The notes under the pieces are model-generated. The model did no database searches, was not told the origin of the DNA, and was given only the letters and a program-made list of their open reading frames with translations. The position numbers and the translations under genes are program-made. A stretch of DNA of 64,000 bases from Euborellia annulipes (Eukaryota; Arthropoda; Insecta; Dermaptera; Anisolabididae): NCBI GenBank assembly GCA_023213315.1, contig JAKCPI010005022.1, positions 47,270 to 111,269 on the forward strand, written 5' to 3'. Of this stretch, positions 22,117-32,760 are shown one piece after another; within the stretch, counting starts at the first letter, position 1, and each line of letters begins with the position of its first letter.

Positions 22117-22206
22117 TGAATTCTAATACATACATGTATATCGGCGGAAACTAAATATATGTCGACACAAAAATTCTGCTGTGCGACCAGTCATACCAGA
22201 AGTTTT

Positions 22207-22600
22207 AATATAAATTTCCTAACAATAATTTCTACTTTGCGATTATAATTATAGAGTTTGTTGAAAACCGCAAATTTTCCCTTTCAAGGTGTTTGATCTG
22301 TGATAGTTTCAGCACTTCATAGCTTTAGGTGATTTACTTTTGATTTACCTGAGAGCTTAAGGAAAAAATTTTTCAATGAGTCAATAACAAATACAAAAAC
22401 AAATTTGTATTACATTTTTTCTTATCAGTAGAGAGATAAAAGCTTGATCATCGGCTATGAATAGACCACGTAACCTGGTTCTTAGTGAATCCCCTACGAA
22501 AACAAGTCACAGGTTGTTCGGAATTTCCCAAAGGCAAAGCAAGGATTCGCTAATTTATCCTTGTCCGATTAATCCAATGCTCCAAATAAATCCCTTCTCT
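22207..22600. other. Unassigned DNA
   Basis: No repeat family or gene recognised. Slightly less AT-rich towards the right end. Confidence 0.4.
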
Positions 22601-22609
22601 TTGCTTGCT

Positions 22610-22900
22610 TTATCAACGGATTGAAGTGAAAGCGCAAAAGAGAGAGAGAGAGAAAAAAAACAACATTGTAAAGCAAATAGTGTCTTTCCGGGAAAGTGGC
22701 GTTTGCAAAGACGACGGCGACAACGAATCGTTCAGGAATACAGATGTCTGAATTCCCTTGATGACGTCAATTGCAGCAGAGACACCACCCTTTCGATTAA
22801 CGGGATCTCTAGACAGATAACCAAGTGGGTGGGTAGAGAGAACAGTGAGTGATGTAATGTCATCATCCGTGAAATATGAGTCTGCATAATTCATTTGTGA
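22610..22900 (-). promoter_or_regulatory. Unique island with full CRE and a 93-residue reverse frame
   Basis: Non-repetitive, CpG-containing DNA (GACGACGGCGACAACGAATC near 22710) with a palindromic CRE at 22762-22769 (GATGACGTCAATTG). A reverse frame of 93 codons (22613-22894) is open, but its product matches no family I know and a (GA)n tract forms its C-terminal part. A regulatory element is the simpler reading. Confidence 0.25.
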
Positions 22901-23229
22901 TTGGAAATCTAAATAATAAACTTCCCCTGCGGTTTTTTTTTTTTTTTGATGATTCGTTTGTATTATTTTTAAGTAAAGATCCTGGTAGTAAAAGAAAAAT
23001 GTTTATTTTTTAAACCATTAGTTAAACCTTGGTCTCTAGCATTTGGGTTATTATAAACTAAAGCTCAAATATGTAAAGGATCAACATTTAGGTAGAAATA
23101 TCTACACTATAGGTCATCATTTCGTCACCTACACTTCTAGACAATTCTTGATATAATTATTAATATAATATGGAAAGTTATTCATTTTAAACTGGTAACC
23201 GTTGGCTCTAGTTGAAACATTACGCTTTA

Positions 23230-23437
23230 ATAGGAGAATTAAATTTAAGTGCACAAGGTTTTCTGTTTCAATAATATATTAATTTGATATTAACACTTTA
23301 TGGTTTATAGTATGTAATTCGCTTCTGAAGATGACACATATGGTGTCGAAATGCGCATCAAGTGTTAATATCAAATTAATATATTATTGAAACAGAAAAC
23401 CTTGTGCACTTAAATTTAATTCTCCTATTAATATGGA
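23230..23437 (+). repeat. Foldback element with CTGAAGA...GAAA core
   Basis: Inverted arms of about 68 bp (23230-23297 and 23370-23437; AATTAAATTTAAGTGCACAA) enclose CTGAAGATGACACATATGG and TGTCGAAATGC (23325-23352). The arms are nearly identical. GAC ACC bases form a good short stem next to GAAA. Confidence 0.75.
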
Positions 23438-23783
23438 AAGGTGTGAAATGTAAAATGCAGTTCGTTTTTTTGTTCTTCAGTAGATGTTTCGATTCCTTGT
23501 TTGTGTCATCTTCAGACCATAGATAAGGAATTTATAATATCATTTAACAAAACTCAAAATTTTAATAATTCGAATTTTTATTGCTTCTTTTTGAGGTCCA
23601 ACCCCTCAAAATTTCAAGGCATACATATCTCTTATATCAAGTATTTATTTATTTTTTTTTGAGATTTTTGGGAAGGGTTTTAACCCCCATATCCCCCCTG
23701 CCTATAAAGATATAAAATTATATACTAACAATTCATACATTTAATCTCCCATTTCTTTATTCCCAGCGAATTTTTATGTAGCC

Positions 23784-23964
23784 AAGGGCGTAACTAGGGG
23801 GGTGCCGGGAAGGACCTGCCCCCCAGAAGGCTCTTGCCCCCCCCCCCCCCCCAGAAAGGTCCTTGCCCCAAGAAAAATTGAGAAAATATGGGGCTTTCCA
23901 GGCCCACCGGAGGATGGCTGGTCCCATGGCTCCCCCCAGCCAAATTCTTTAGTTACGCCTATGA
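23784..23964. mobile_element. hAT-like MITE, GGGCGTAACTA ends
   Basis: AAGGGCGTAACTAGG on the left and TTTAGTTACGCCTATG on the right are inverted repeats of the kind common in hAT MITEs. The interior is dominated by C runs (17 C's near 23838) and CCTTGCCCC phrases. The flanking 8-mers are only similar (ATGTAGC / ATGGTAGC), so the duplication is not secure. Confidence 0.45.
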
Positions 23965-24189
23965 TGGTAGCAGATCGTAATATGGGGTAAAAATTTCATT
24001 AGTAAGAAAATGTAGCATACTTTTGATTTTCAATTTAAAAAAATTCTACCTCAATTCACAAATTATTAAAAAATAAAACAATTAAATAAAGGAAGAAAGA
24101 ATAGGCTAACGGAAAAGAATGAATTTTTGTTCCAACACAATTGTTATTCCGTCTTGTGTTAATTCTTTTGCGATGAGTGTTTATTTATC

Positions 24190-24566
24190 GAAATGCGAAA
24201 ACGGAAACGGGGGTGTGTTCAAGGCGTTGGTGTAACAAGCAATCTCGCGTTTGGCATCTCACCCTTGAAAGGGTTGTCGGCCCTTGGAGCGAAACGGGCT
24301 CCATTCGTCAGTCGTCAGTTTATTAACTTATGGCTTAATGACGTCTCAAGAGGCAGAGGCAGGCAAGCCCTCTGTCGTCGTCTATTTTTAATCCCAAGAA
24401 CTGAATCGAGCCCCGCGTCTGCAATCTACTTTGTACAATATAAACACGGTCGTGTGAATTCCCTAGCCAAGGCACGCGTCCTCACGTCATAATTACGTCA
24501 CGCGTGGCAATCGACTGTGACGTTTTCAGATGAGAGAGGGGGACGGCCGGATCTCAATCGCCTATC

Positions 24567-24601
<35 letters not shown>
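24190..24601. promoter_or_regulatory. CpG-rich island with clustered CRE-type sites
   Basis: About 350 bp of GC-balanced unique sequence contains AATGACGTCTC (about 24337), CTCACGTCATAATTACGTCA (24480-24499), CACGCGTGG (24498-24506) and CTGTGACGTTTTC (about 24515). Four ACGTCA/TGACGT words within 190 bp is a strong local cluster of CREB/ATF-type half sites. A (TC)n tract of 30 bp follows (24572-24601). A TATAAACACGG word lies near 24440. This is the best promoter or enhancer candidate in the window; transcription from it is not shown. A 99-residue forward frame here is probably a by-product of composition. Confidence 0.4.
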
Positions 24602-24603
<2 letters not shown>

Positions 24604-24708
24604 TCTTTACACTTCCGGTAATTCGAGAGTTTGTTACAATTACACAATTTTCTATTCCTATTCCTACACCCAACCTCTTAATGCGACTGCACTATAAAAG
24701 CCTTCTTT

Positions 24709-25640
24709 ACTTTCTCTTATATATGTTTACTAGACGCAAAGCCCCGCCTTCGGCGGGGCTTTCGTCTAGCCAGGGGCTGCGCCCCCTGGACCCCCTTGCT
24801 CGCCTACTTATATACATACCGGTACAAACATTTTCCCTTTTCATTTTTATATATAGAGATTATTTTAACGGTTAATTATTCATGAACTTAAGATTTTTTG
24901 TGAATCATATCCTTTCCGAGACTCTCCCGGTACACAGACAAAAAATTTACACCGATATTTTAGAATTCAAAATGTAAATAAATAAAAAAAATCGTAAACA
25001 TGGGTAAATATTTATATTTTGTTACCATGGCAACCCCTTTCTCCTAATTTTTATTTTTTTCTTATTTTAACGGTTAATTACTCATTAACTTATTGTTATT
25101 TGTGAAACATAACCTGTCCGGGACTCTCACAAACATACACAGAAAATTTCATCATAATTGGTTCAGTCGTTTAGGAGGAGTTCAGTCACATACACACGTA
25201 CAGAAGAATTTTATATATAAAGATATGAATAGAAAGTATTGGATTCCTGTCAAAAATTCGATGTCCAGATTTTGAAGGAAATACTGGTTTTGAGGTCCCA
25301 TGAGTCCAAAAAAGTGGGTCCCGCAAAATGGTCTGTCTATTTGAGTTCAATTTCAAGCAAGAAGGAAAAAAGCTAGGAGGTTGAAATTTTATATTTCAGT
25401 AAGGCACCCCCCCTGGGACGTGACATGAAGCTTTTGAACAAATTCGGCCAAAGAGTACTAGTACTTTACTAATGTACTTTTTTAGTTTTTTCGATTTTCT
25501 CAAAATTTGCTCCAACGATTTTGATTAAAATTCAAAAATCAATTATTTTTTAGATGCTCTTTAAAATGTATATTCTCATTTTGCCATTGAAATCTTCTGA
25601 AGACCACTTTGCTCTTGTACTTAATAGAAAAAGATAAATA
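24709..25640 (+). repeat. HINE split by a Helitron
   Basis: The left part of the 5' hairpin (ACTTTCTCTTATATATGTTTA, 24709-24729) and its right part (TATGAATAGAAAGTATTGG from 25224) flank a reverse Helitron. The body then continues through GTCTGTCT and the second block to TTTGCTCTTGTACTTAATAG near 25627, where another HINE in reverse begins. Confidence 0.78.
24730..25223 (-). mobile_element. Non-autonomous Helitron
   Basis: On the minus strand it starts TCTTTATATATAAAATTCTT and ends with the hairpin AGCCCCGCC-GAA-GGCGGGGCT plus CGTCTAG, flanked by A on the 5' side and T on the 3' side, the Helitron insertion rule. The 494-bp body contains a diverged internal duplication (CATAACCTGTCCGGGACTCT and CATATCCTTTCCGAGACTCT). 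It also holds a short piece of HINE including a perfect X-box (25021-25034), either captured or later inserted. No Rep/helicase gene is present. Confidence 0.82.
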
Positions 25641-25641
25641 A

Positions 25642-26661
25642 ATAAATAAATAAAGAGCATCTAAAAAATAGTTGATTTATGAATTAAAAAAAAAAATCCT
25701 TGGAGCAAATTTTGAGAAAATCGAAAAAAACTGAAAAAGTACAACAGTAAAGTACTAGTACTTTTTGGCCGATTTTGTTTAAAAGCTTATTAACACGAGT
25801 GAGGAAGGTGCCTAACTTAAATATAAAATTTCAACCTCCTAGCTCTAGGGCTGGACGGTAATGGATTTTCATTACCGACCTCGATAATGAAAAAAAACCG
25901 GTTTTTCTCGAAAGTCGGTAAAAATTTTTTACCACCCGCGGAACCAAAGTTTGCCGCCGCGGAACATTTTTTTTCGCGGAACCGAAATTTTTCCCCGTCC
26001 GAAAAAATACTTTACCTTTTTTTTAGAGACGCCAATTTTTTTTGCCGCCGCGGCACATTTTTTTTTCGTGGAACCAAAATTTTCCCCGTCCGAAAAAATA
26101 TTTTGCCTTTTTTTTAGAGACGCCAATTTTTTTTTGCCGCCCGCGGAACAGAAATTTGCCGCCGCGGCACATTTTTTTTTCGCGGAACCAAAAAGCCAAA
26201 ATTTTTCCCCGTCCGAAAAAATATTTTACCTTTTTTTTAGAGACGCCACTTTTTGCCGCCCGCGGAACATTTTTTTTTGTTTTTCGCGGAACCAAAATTT
26301 TTTTGCCGCCGCGGAACATTTTTTTTCGCGGAACCAAAATTTTTTACCGTCCGAAAAAATAAGTTTTTACCGACTTTCGAAAAAAAAACCGGTTTTTACC
26401 GAATGGTTCGTTACCGCGTTTTCGGTAAAAAATTTTTACCGGTTTACCGTCCAGCCCTACCTAGCTCATTGCCTTCATAGTCAAAAGTGTTCACACACAC
26501 CCACACACCCATAGACAGACTATGTCGCGAAAATCACTTTTTTGGACTCAGGGGACCTCAAAACATGTATATCCATCAAAATCTTGACATCGAATTTTTG
26601 AAATGAATCCAATACTTTCTCTCTCTATATATTTCATATATAGGGTAAGAGAAAGTAAAAA
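25642..26661 (-). repeat. HINE split by a hAT-like element
   Basis: The second block, GCCTAACTTAAATATAAAAT and the words CTCCTAGCTC are interrupted at 25846. After 26459 the HINE continues with CTAGCTCATTGCCTTCATAG, the CACACACCCACAC microsatellite, TATGTCGCGAAAATC and the 5' hairpin. The X-box and 3' foldback are absent. Confidence 0.82.
25846..26459. mobile_element. hAT-like element with internal CGCGGAACC array
   Basis: Inverted ends TAGGGCTGGACGGTAA / TTTACCGTCCAGCCCTA are flanked by the exact 8-bp duplication CCTAGCTC (25838-25845 and 26460-26467) inside a HINE. The 614-bp interior is an array of related units built from GCCGCGGAACCAAAATTTTT, CCCCGTCCGAAAAAATA and TTTTAGAGACGCCAATTTTT, spaced roughly 91-124 bp. 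The long open frames on both strands here arise from this repetition and are not genes. Related internal phrases occur at 7500-7600 and 45740-46030. Confidence 0.85.
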
Positions 26662-26663
26662 TA

Positions 26664-26820
26664 TAAATATTTTTCCATATTTATAAATTTACATCTTGAA
26701 TTCTGTCGGATACTGAATAGATATCGACACAAAAAAAAAAAAATTGGTGTGACAGGCGCAGAACACAACTTTCTCTTACCTTATGTAATTGAAAATTGTG
26801 TTCTGTCACAGCAGATTTTA
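26664..26820 (+). repeat. HINE 3' end fragment
   Basis: TATTTATAAATTTACATCTT, ATATCGACAC and the foldback (TTGGTGTGACAGGCGCAG to CTGTCACAGCAGATTTT) identify it. It faces the preceding reverse HINE. Confidence 0.7.
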
Positions 26821-27230
26821 ATGAAATAACTAATCAAATTCAAACATTTTATTTGTTAATTAAATAATAAAATAAATTCTCGATCATAGATGAAAAATGT
26901 CCTGGTTTCCTTATGAACTTTTATGAATTTAAAATTTATTACGGGAAATCCAAATGAAATATCAAAAACAAAATAATAAAATAGTTTGCTTGATAAAGGT
27001 AATTTTTATTTATTTTTTTTTTTTTACTATCATTCCATTAAAAACAAAAGAAGAAAAATATTCAAGTGAAAGAATTAGCATTTAATACTTGTTTATTATA
27101 TAACTCTCGAGAAATTGCCTTTTATCCTTAAAGAGTATTTATTTTTTATTTATAAACTAACATAGGGAATGTACAGATAGGATGTATAAATTTAGTCTTT
27201 TTGACCTCTACGGTCATAAAGGGTTAAACC
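26821..27230. other. AT-rich DNA, nothing recognised
   Basis: T-rich and A-rich simple sequence without recognisable features. Confidence 0.45.
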
Positions 27231-27320
27231 AGTGCTCCCTAACCTTTTTATCACCGCGGACCGGTGAACGTTTGTAATTTTACCGCCCCCCCCCTCCTGG
27301 TTTCCAACAATTTCGAAGTT
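27231..27320 (+). mobile_element. hAT-like terminus, single end
   Basis: CAGTGCTCCCTAACCTTTTT followed by ATCACCGCGGACCGGTGAACG resembles the CAGNGNTTC/CTCAACC ends of hAT MITEs. The matching other end was not found. Confidence 0.35.
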
Positions 27321-27334
27321 TTTTTTTTTTTTTT

Positions 27335-27440
27335 TTTAAACATTCACACTTTTTTCTCAATCACACTCACACTCACACACACATTCACACAGTCTTTTCG
27401 GCAACTCAGGCCATTTAAGACTTTAGACGATAACCGTTGT
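27335..27440 (+). repeat. Dispersed TTGCCGAAAA/(TG)n repeat, inverted copy
   Basis: TTCACACTTTTTTCTCAATC, a (CACACT)n run, AGTCTTTTCGGCAACTCAGG and CATTTAAGACTTTAGACGAT are the reverse complement of the repeat at 10388 and 11700. Confidence 0.65.
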
Positions 27441-28440
27441 GATTAATGAATACCGACCAATTTTTTTTTTTCGAGTCTCGTATGAAAATCCAAAGATGAG
27501 CTCAAAAAATTTTTTTTAAGAGTCGCTCAAAATTTTTAAAAATTTTCAATTTCGTCAAAAATCGACTTTTTCTTTTTTAATTTTTTTTCTCGTTATAGTA
27601 AAACTTTAAGACGAAAAAAACTATTCTCAAATTTTTAACATAAAATATTAAGATTTTAATCTGACGTTGCTCTTTTCCTCGGACGTTCCTCAGGAGAAAA
27701 AAAAGAGCAACATCAAATTAAAACTTGAAAACGCACCGAACCAGCATCTCGAATTCAAATAAAATATTAATTTGGTCTTTCAAAAATTTTTTTAAAATTT
27801 GTCAGTGCATTGCTTTCGATTATTTCGAGCGACCTTTAAATATTCATATTATAGATTTAATAAATTTTTTTCTTTTATTTAGTAAGATAACATACCCCAC
27901 GCCAGGCTTTTTCATTATAATTTAAAGTAAATTATTTCTAGGATATTTTGAAATTTCATATACCCGTAGATAGCGAGTGAAGTTTCCCTTCCCGTTCCCC
28001 TTGTAGTTTTAACAATAATTTGAAATAACAAAAAAAAAAGCTCATACAATGTATAGCTAAAAATATTGCAAAATAAAAAGCTTTTTTTTTTAGGTTTTTT
28101 TGCATATCGAATCAATCAATAAGATAATGAAGTGACATGATCAATTTATCATTTTCGGTTGACCGATTTCTGTGAATCCCCCCCCCCATTGGAGAAGAAA
28201 AAAAAATTTGGGTATTTTTGTTTAAATTCACTCGTGAGTCTGTGTGAGTGTGCTGATAGTATAATCATTTACGATGATTTAGCTATCTGAAGATTAAATC
28301 TTATTGATCATTATAATTAAACACTTTGTCTTGTATAAGGAAAGATTTTATAATCAATTTTCATTCTACTTCCTGATCAAGTATGATTCTGAAATTTTGT
28401 ATTGGGCTATACTCTCCTTTTAAGAGATAAAATAATTATT
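27441..28440. other. AT-rich DNA, nothing recognised
   Basis: Apart from a duplicated word around 27661-27720 (AAAAGAGCAAC in opposite directions near GACGTTGCTCTTTTCC), I see no structure. No gene. Confidence 0.4.
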
Positions 28441-28446
28441 TTAATA

Positions 28447-28640
28447 ACTTTCTCTTATCTATATTATTGCGATCGCATAAAAATATCGATGTCTAGATTT
28501 TGATGGAGGTGATAAATTCGGATGTAATATTAAGGGATACAGAACCAAAGAAATTTGCGATTGCAGGGCGGACGTAGCACAGTACACAACTTTCTCTTCT
28601 CGAAGGGTAAGAGAAAGTTGTGTGCTGTGCTATTCGCTAC
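28447..28640 (+). repeat. HINE remnant with both termini but no middle
   Basis: AACTTTCTCTTATC and ATATCGATGTCTAGATTTTG represent the 5' end. GCACAGTACACAACTTTCTC and the complementary GAGAAAGTTGTGTGCTGTGC represent the 3' foldback core. The middle is deleted and partly replaced. Confidence 0.6.
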
Positions 28641-29560
28641 TCCTAGGAAAGCAGCGACCAACCGTACCTAGAAATAAGCAGCGACTAAATCGCCCCGTGT
28701 GACCTAGCCTTAACTATCCAACGTTTGAAACAATTCCCTTTAAAGAAAAAGAAATTAGAAGGAAGAGATTGTGCATATGGCTGCGCTCCCCCCCCCCCCC
28801 CTGGACTCGTACCAAGACTTGTCATTTACCTAACGTTAAATTCAAAGTTCCTCTTCACTTTTTCCTATTAATCTATCTTATTTAAAGACTTGTAGCTCTA
28901 TCCCCTTGATTTCAAACAAACAAACAAACATGGCGAAAGCTAGAAGTCGGGGTAGAGAAGGCAGCGCTATTTTTTATTTTTTATTTGTGACTCAGCCGGG
29001 GATTTCTGGGTAAAACCAACCATTGTTGTTTGCAATATATTATTATTGAATAAACAAACTGATAAGGTGAGACACATAATAACGTTTTGGTTAATTCTCT
29101 AAATGAATTTATCAACTTTGGTGAATCCCATAAAGTGAAAATGAATTTATATTTTTTTTTCAATGATAAGATAAATTTTAATTATTTTAACCTATATATT
29201 GTCAAGTAGGTAAATTTTAATAAATCTTTAGTTTCGTTATTAGGATGTTAGCTTCAAAATTTTTGATCAATGAGCCCGATTCTTCTTAGAAATATGAATA
29301 CGTTTGACTATCTCTGGTCATCTACCCGGCCGGCCACATCCTTGATGATTGCAAATTTTATATTTAGATTCTTAATACTTATTTTTACAGTAGCCCAAAG
29401 AGAAAAAAAGAAATATTATATTTTTTTATATATTTCTTCCAACAATAAACTCAGTATTGGAGTTTTTCAAAAACTCATCAATTTACATTTTAGTTTTAGG
29501 TTCGCCCTACAATAACTCTTTGGGTAAAGTGCAAAACAAGTCGTTCACTAAACAGGAGTT
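28641..29560. other. Unassigned DNA
   Basis: Contains a C tract near 28788 and (CAAA)n near 28914. No gene or element recognised. Confidence 0.4.
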
Positions 29561-29569
29561 TAACAAAAA

Positions 29570-30810
29570 AATCTGGTGTGAATGGTCGCACAGCACACTT
29601 TCTATTACCGAAGGTGTGTTCTGTGCTTGTCACACCATATTTTTTTGTGTCGAGATATATTTAGTTTCTGACAATAAGGTACATTTGAATTCAAGATGTA
29701 AAATTTATAAATAGAAATATATTTATATTTTGTTACCATGGCAATCATTTCTTCTATTTTTTCTATGAAGTACAAGAGTAAGGTGTGCTTCTACCTTTTT
29801 TGAGAGCAAAATGAGAATATACATTTTAAAAAGTATCTAAAAAATAATTGATTTTTGAATTTCAATCAAAATCGTTAGAACAAATTTTGAGAAAATCGAA
29901 AAAACTGAAAAAGTACATCAGTAAAGTACTATACTTTTTGACCGATTTTGTTTAAAAGCTTCGTGTCACGAGCCAGAGGGGTGTCTAACTTAAATATAAA
30001 ATTTCGGCCTCATAGCTCAATTGCTTCATGCTTAAAATTGAACACTGGCACACACACACATGCAGATAAAGAGACCATGTCGCGAAAACCACTTTTTTGG
30101 ATTCTGGGGACCTCAAAACGTGAAGATCCATCAAAGTTTCGACATCGAATTTTTGACATGAAACCAATACTTTCTCTCTCTACACTGTTAAAAAAACTTC
30201 CAAAAAACTTCCTATACAAGTATAGGAACTCTGTTTCATAAACTGTTTATGAATATATTGAGAAAGTTCAATTTGTTGCCAACCTAACAAATGTCTTGTA
30301 TATTTTAAAATTAATTATTTTGGTAAAAATTGTTAATTTTTATTTTTATTTTTATAGCTATTTAGTTGAATTACTTTATAAAAATTATTTAATTAGTATG
30401 ATTGTAATATACTTCATAAATATTTAAATAGTTTAGAGCGCGAATTTCAAACCAGAATTTAATAAATTTAGATTTGTGAAATAAATTTTAAAAGAATAAT
30501 TTCAAGTTTCCTTAAAATAATTATAAAATAATATTAATAAAAATTCCTTGAGGTAGTCGAGTTATTTGAGAACGTTTAGACCAGTGATTCTCAACTTGTC
30601 GCGGTGCACTTTTAACGATTTCAAAATTTGGCGGCACACAAAGAAAAAGATAAGTTTAAAAGTTGGTAATTTGTTCATAAACTTTTATATTAATTTTATT
30701 TCATATCCTGGGCATATTAATATTCAACCACGAAAGTATATGGAAAATGATTGAAAATTCATATTTTTTTTTACAGTGTATACATAAACATATATAGAGG
30801 TAAGAGAGGG
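29570..30810 (-). repeat. HINE split by a Tc1/mariner-like element
   Basis: The 3' foldback is shortened (29570-29640). The X-box is GTTACCATGGCAAT (29732-29745), and the microsatellite is CACACACACACATG. The 5' hairpin is broken at TA 30181 and resumes at 30781 (TACATAAACATATATAGAGG to GTAAGAGAGGG). Confidence 0.8.
30183..30778. mobile_element. Tc1/mariner-like element with TA target
   Basis: CACTGTTAAAAAAAC at the left and TTTTTTTTACAGTG at the right are inverted ends bordered by TA on both sides inside a HINE hairpin. The 596-bp interior is AT-rich and has no transposase frame. A hAT-like end (CAGTGATTCTCAACTTGTCG, about 30583) lies within it. Confidence 0.65.
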
Positions 30811-31720
30811 CAAAAAAATTAATCGATTTTATTCTACTATAGGTATATTGTATTAGTTAAAGTTATCCTTACATTAGGCCGAATTATTAATATTTTTTAA
30901 AAATATAATGAAACCGCCTTTTTAGGGCATAGGCCTCTTCCAAATGCTTCCAGGATCTCCAGCAACATTCGTTTAATTGTGCGACCATCGTCTTTTTAAG
31001 ATTTGTTCATTGCTCAATTTTCTATATAACACAACATTCTAGAGTTATTTTTTGTTAAATGCTTTTATTTAACTTATCAATACTTTTTTAAGGTCATCAA
31101 TTTTTAGTCAATTTGTCGTTAATCTTCCATTTCTTCTGTCGATCTTCAATTTATTCTGTTTTTAATCTATTTTATATTTAGATCAATTGGTCGTCATCAA
31201 TTGTCCTTCATTCTTCTGGGCCAAGTTGGGGGAGAGAGGACAATGCCAGCAGCTAGTATTAACGTAAATTCTCTCCCCACCCCACTCCCGTAAAATATTC
31301 TGGCTCTAGTCCTGACTAGTTATTTTTTTCTTTTTTAAATATAATATTTCAAGATCTTGCATATTTGTTGTAAGAGAAACTAGATTCGTGCTCCTGGATT
31401 TATTATCTTTAAAAAAAAATCAGAATTTTTGTTTTTCTTCCATCCGCTCGGCATCGTCAAATATTAGGCCCTATATCTTTAAATTTTTTTATTCTTTACT
31501 TTGTTTTCTAATATCTTTGACTAAAATCTTTTCTGATTCCTTCGGTTGTTTTATTGGTAAACTAATTGATTAGCCTAGATAAATAATTTCTATTTTTCAT
31601 ACGATGGATGGATCCATTGAATTTTATTTCTTCTTGTGTTCCGATTGCCGATTTGTTGGGATCGCAAACTTCAAAAAAACTAAACCTCGAAAATCGAAAT
31701 ATCAATACGCAAAAAAAAAA
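30811..31720. other. AT-rich DNA, nothing recognised
   Basis: No repeat ends or gene seen. Short frames resemble no protein known to me. Confidence 0.4.
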
Positions 31721-31724
31721 ACTT

Positions 31725-31925
31725 TTATTTCTCATTTCAACGTTTCGGAGGTTAAACGCCATTCTCAGGACAGAAGTTATTTCTTGCCTCCCCCTGATGA
31801 TGGGGCCGATAATAATTGAGAGGAGTTGTGGGGTGATTTTGATTATCCGCCCAATCGGATGAGGAAGATATAAATAACTTTAGCCCTGAATGACTTTTAA
31901 CCCCCGAAACGTTGATGTAGAAAGA
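31725..31925. repeat. Short foldback with AACGTTTCGG / CCGAAACGTT ends
   Basis: CATTTCAACGTTTCGGAGGT (31733) is answered by ACCCCCGAAACGTTGATG (31900). The spacer includes CCTGATGATGGGGCCG (31793) and CCCTGAATGAC (31883). Arms are short, but the composition follows the other CGAAACG foldbacks. Confidence 0.45.
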
Positions 31926-31959
31926 TACAATATTTTGGATAATATTTTATAATTTCGAA

Positions 31960-32460
31960 CGTTCTTATTGATTCCATTTCCAAGAGAGATCGAAATCAGG
32001 GGTTGGGAGGGGGGGGGCAAAAACCATTCGTCATCGTCTCAAAACTTTGCCTGTCGTTTGAATTGGCGTCAGAGGACTCCCCGTCTGCGAGGGGGGGGGG
32101 AGCTCATCTCATTTGGTCCAGATGGATGGCTGAGTGACAGATTGTGGCGATGGGGACCAATTTACGACAATTGGGGATTCGCGAGAAGCGAATGAGTCGT
32201 CTCTCTCTCTCGCTATGATGTCACAGGGACACACAAAAAACGCACTTGCCGTCCAAATAAACAGTTGCCTTGACGGAGAGGAGGCCAGTATAAAAACTGA
32301 TTTCAATATCAAGATCGAAATCAAATATCAGTTGAATGAATTTGACATCTGGAAAAATTTTCTAACATTTAAGTTTTCCGGGGCTTATTTACGTAAACAT
32401 AAACAAATGGGTTTATCCAAAGGAGAGAGAGAATCTGGCCGACCTTCCTAAATACGTGAA
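31960..32460. promoter_or_regulatory. Non-repetitive GC-balanced island
   Basis: Unique sequence with two G tracts (31998, 32092), TATGATGTCACAGGGACAC (32214) and a TATA-like AGTATAAAAACTG (about 32288). Frames are open on both strands for about 100 codons, which says little. A promoter is possible; no gene can be supported. Confidence 0.22.
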
Positions 32461-32711
32461 ATTAATAAATATGCAAAATCTAATCGAGAAATCTTTCTTT
32501 TTCCTATAGAAGCCTTTTAATATTAATTATTTTTTACATTTTTTTAAAAGTCCTTAAGGGCCAGTTGCTTCACTTTTAATTAATTACCTACCCCTCGGAT
32601 GGGATTTTGGAGTCTTTTCGGTTTTAATTAAGCCAATCATATGATTAAATAAGACCCAAAATAGTAGTTAACTAGCAGGTTCTGTATAAGGGGTGAAAAA
32701 ACTGAATTTTT

Positions 32712-32760
32712 TTTTTAACACTCACACACACATACACACAGTCTTTTCGGCAACTTACTA
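32712..32760 (+). repeat. Partial (CA)n repeat of the TTTTCGGCAACTTA family
   Basis: CACTCACACACACATACACA and AGTCTTTTCGGCAACTTA match the repeat at 27335-27440. The remainder is missing. Confidence 0.6.

Larger units (their letters stand above)
21365..22206 (+). repeat. HINE copy with several nested insertions
   Basis: Pieces of the second block (TTTTGATTAAAATTCAAAAA, 21369; TATATTCTCATTTTGCCCTC, 21512), a perfect X-box (21590-21603), the TTTATAAATTTTACATCTTG word and the 3' end (TATGTCGACACAAAA...) are separated by a CAGGTGCAGCC repeat insert (about 21622-21960) and a SINE (22010-22116). The HINE resumes with GAATTC on each side of the SINE. Confidence 0.72.

Noticed and set aside
22613..22894. 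93-codon reverse frame
   Set aside because: No recognised domain; its end is encoded by a (GA)n tract and the segment contains a CRE, so regulation is more likely.
24193..24492. 99-codon forward frame in the CpG island
   Set aside because: Stops are rare because the segment is GC-rich; there is no recognisable domain and the CRE cluster overlaps it.
25887..26514. Overlapping frames of up to 187 codons on both strands
   Set aside because: They are the translation of the CGCGGAACC/T-run array inside a hAT-like element; all frames are open because units repeat.
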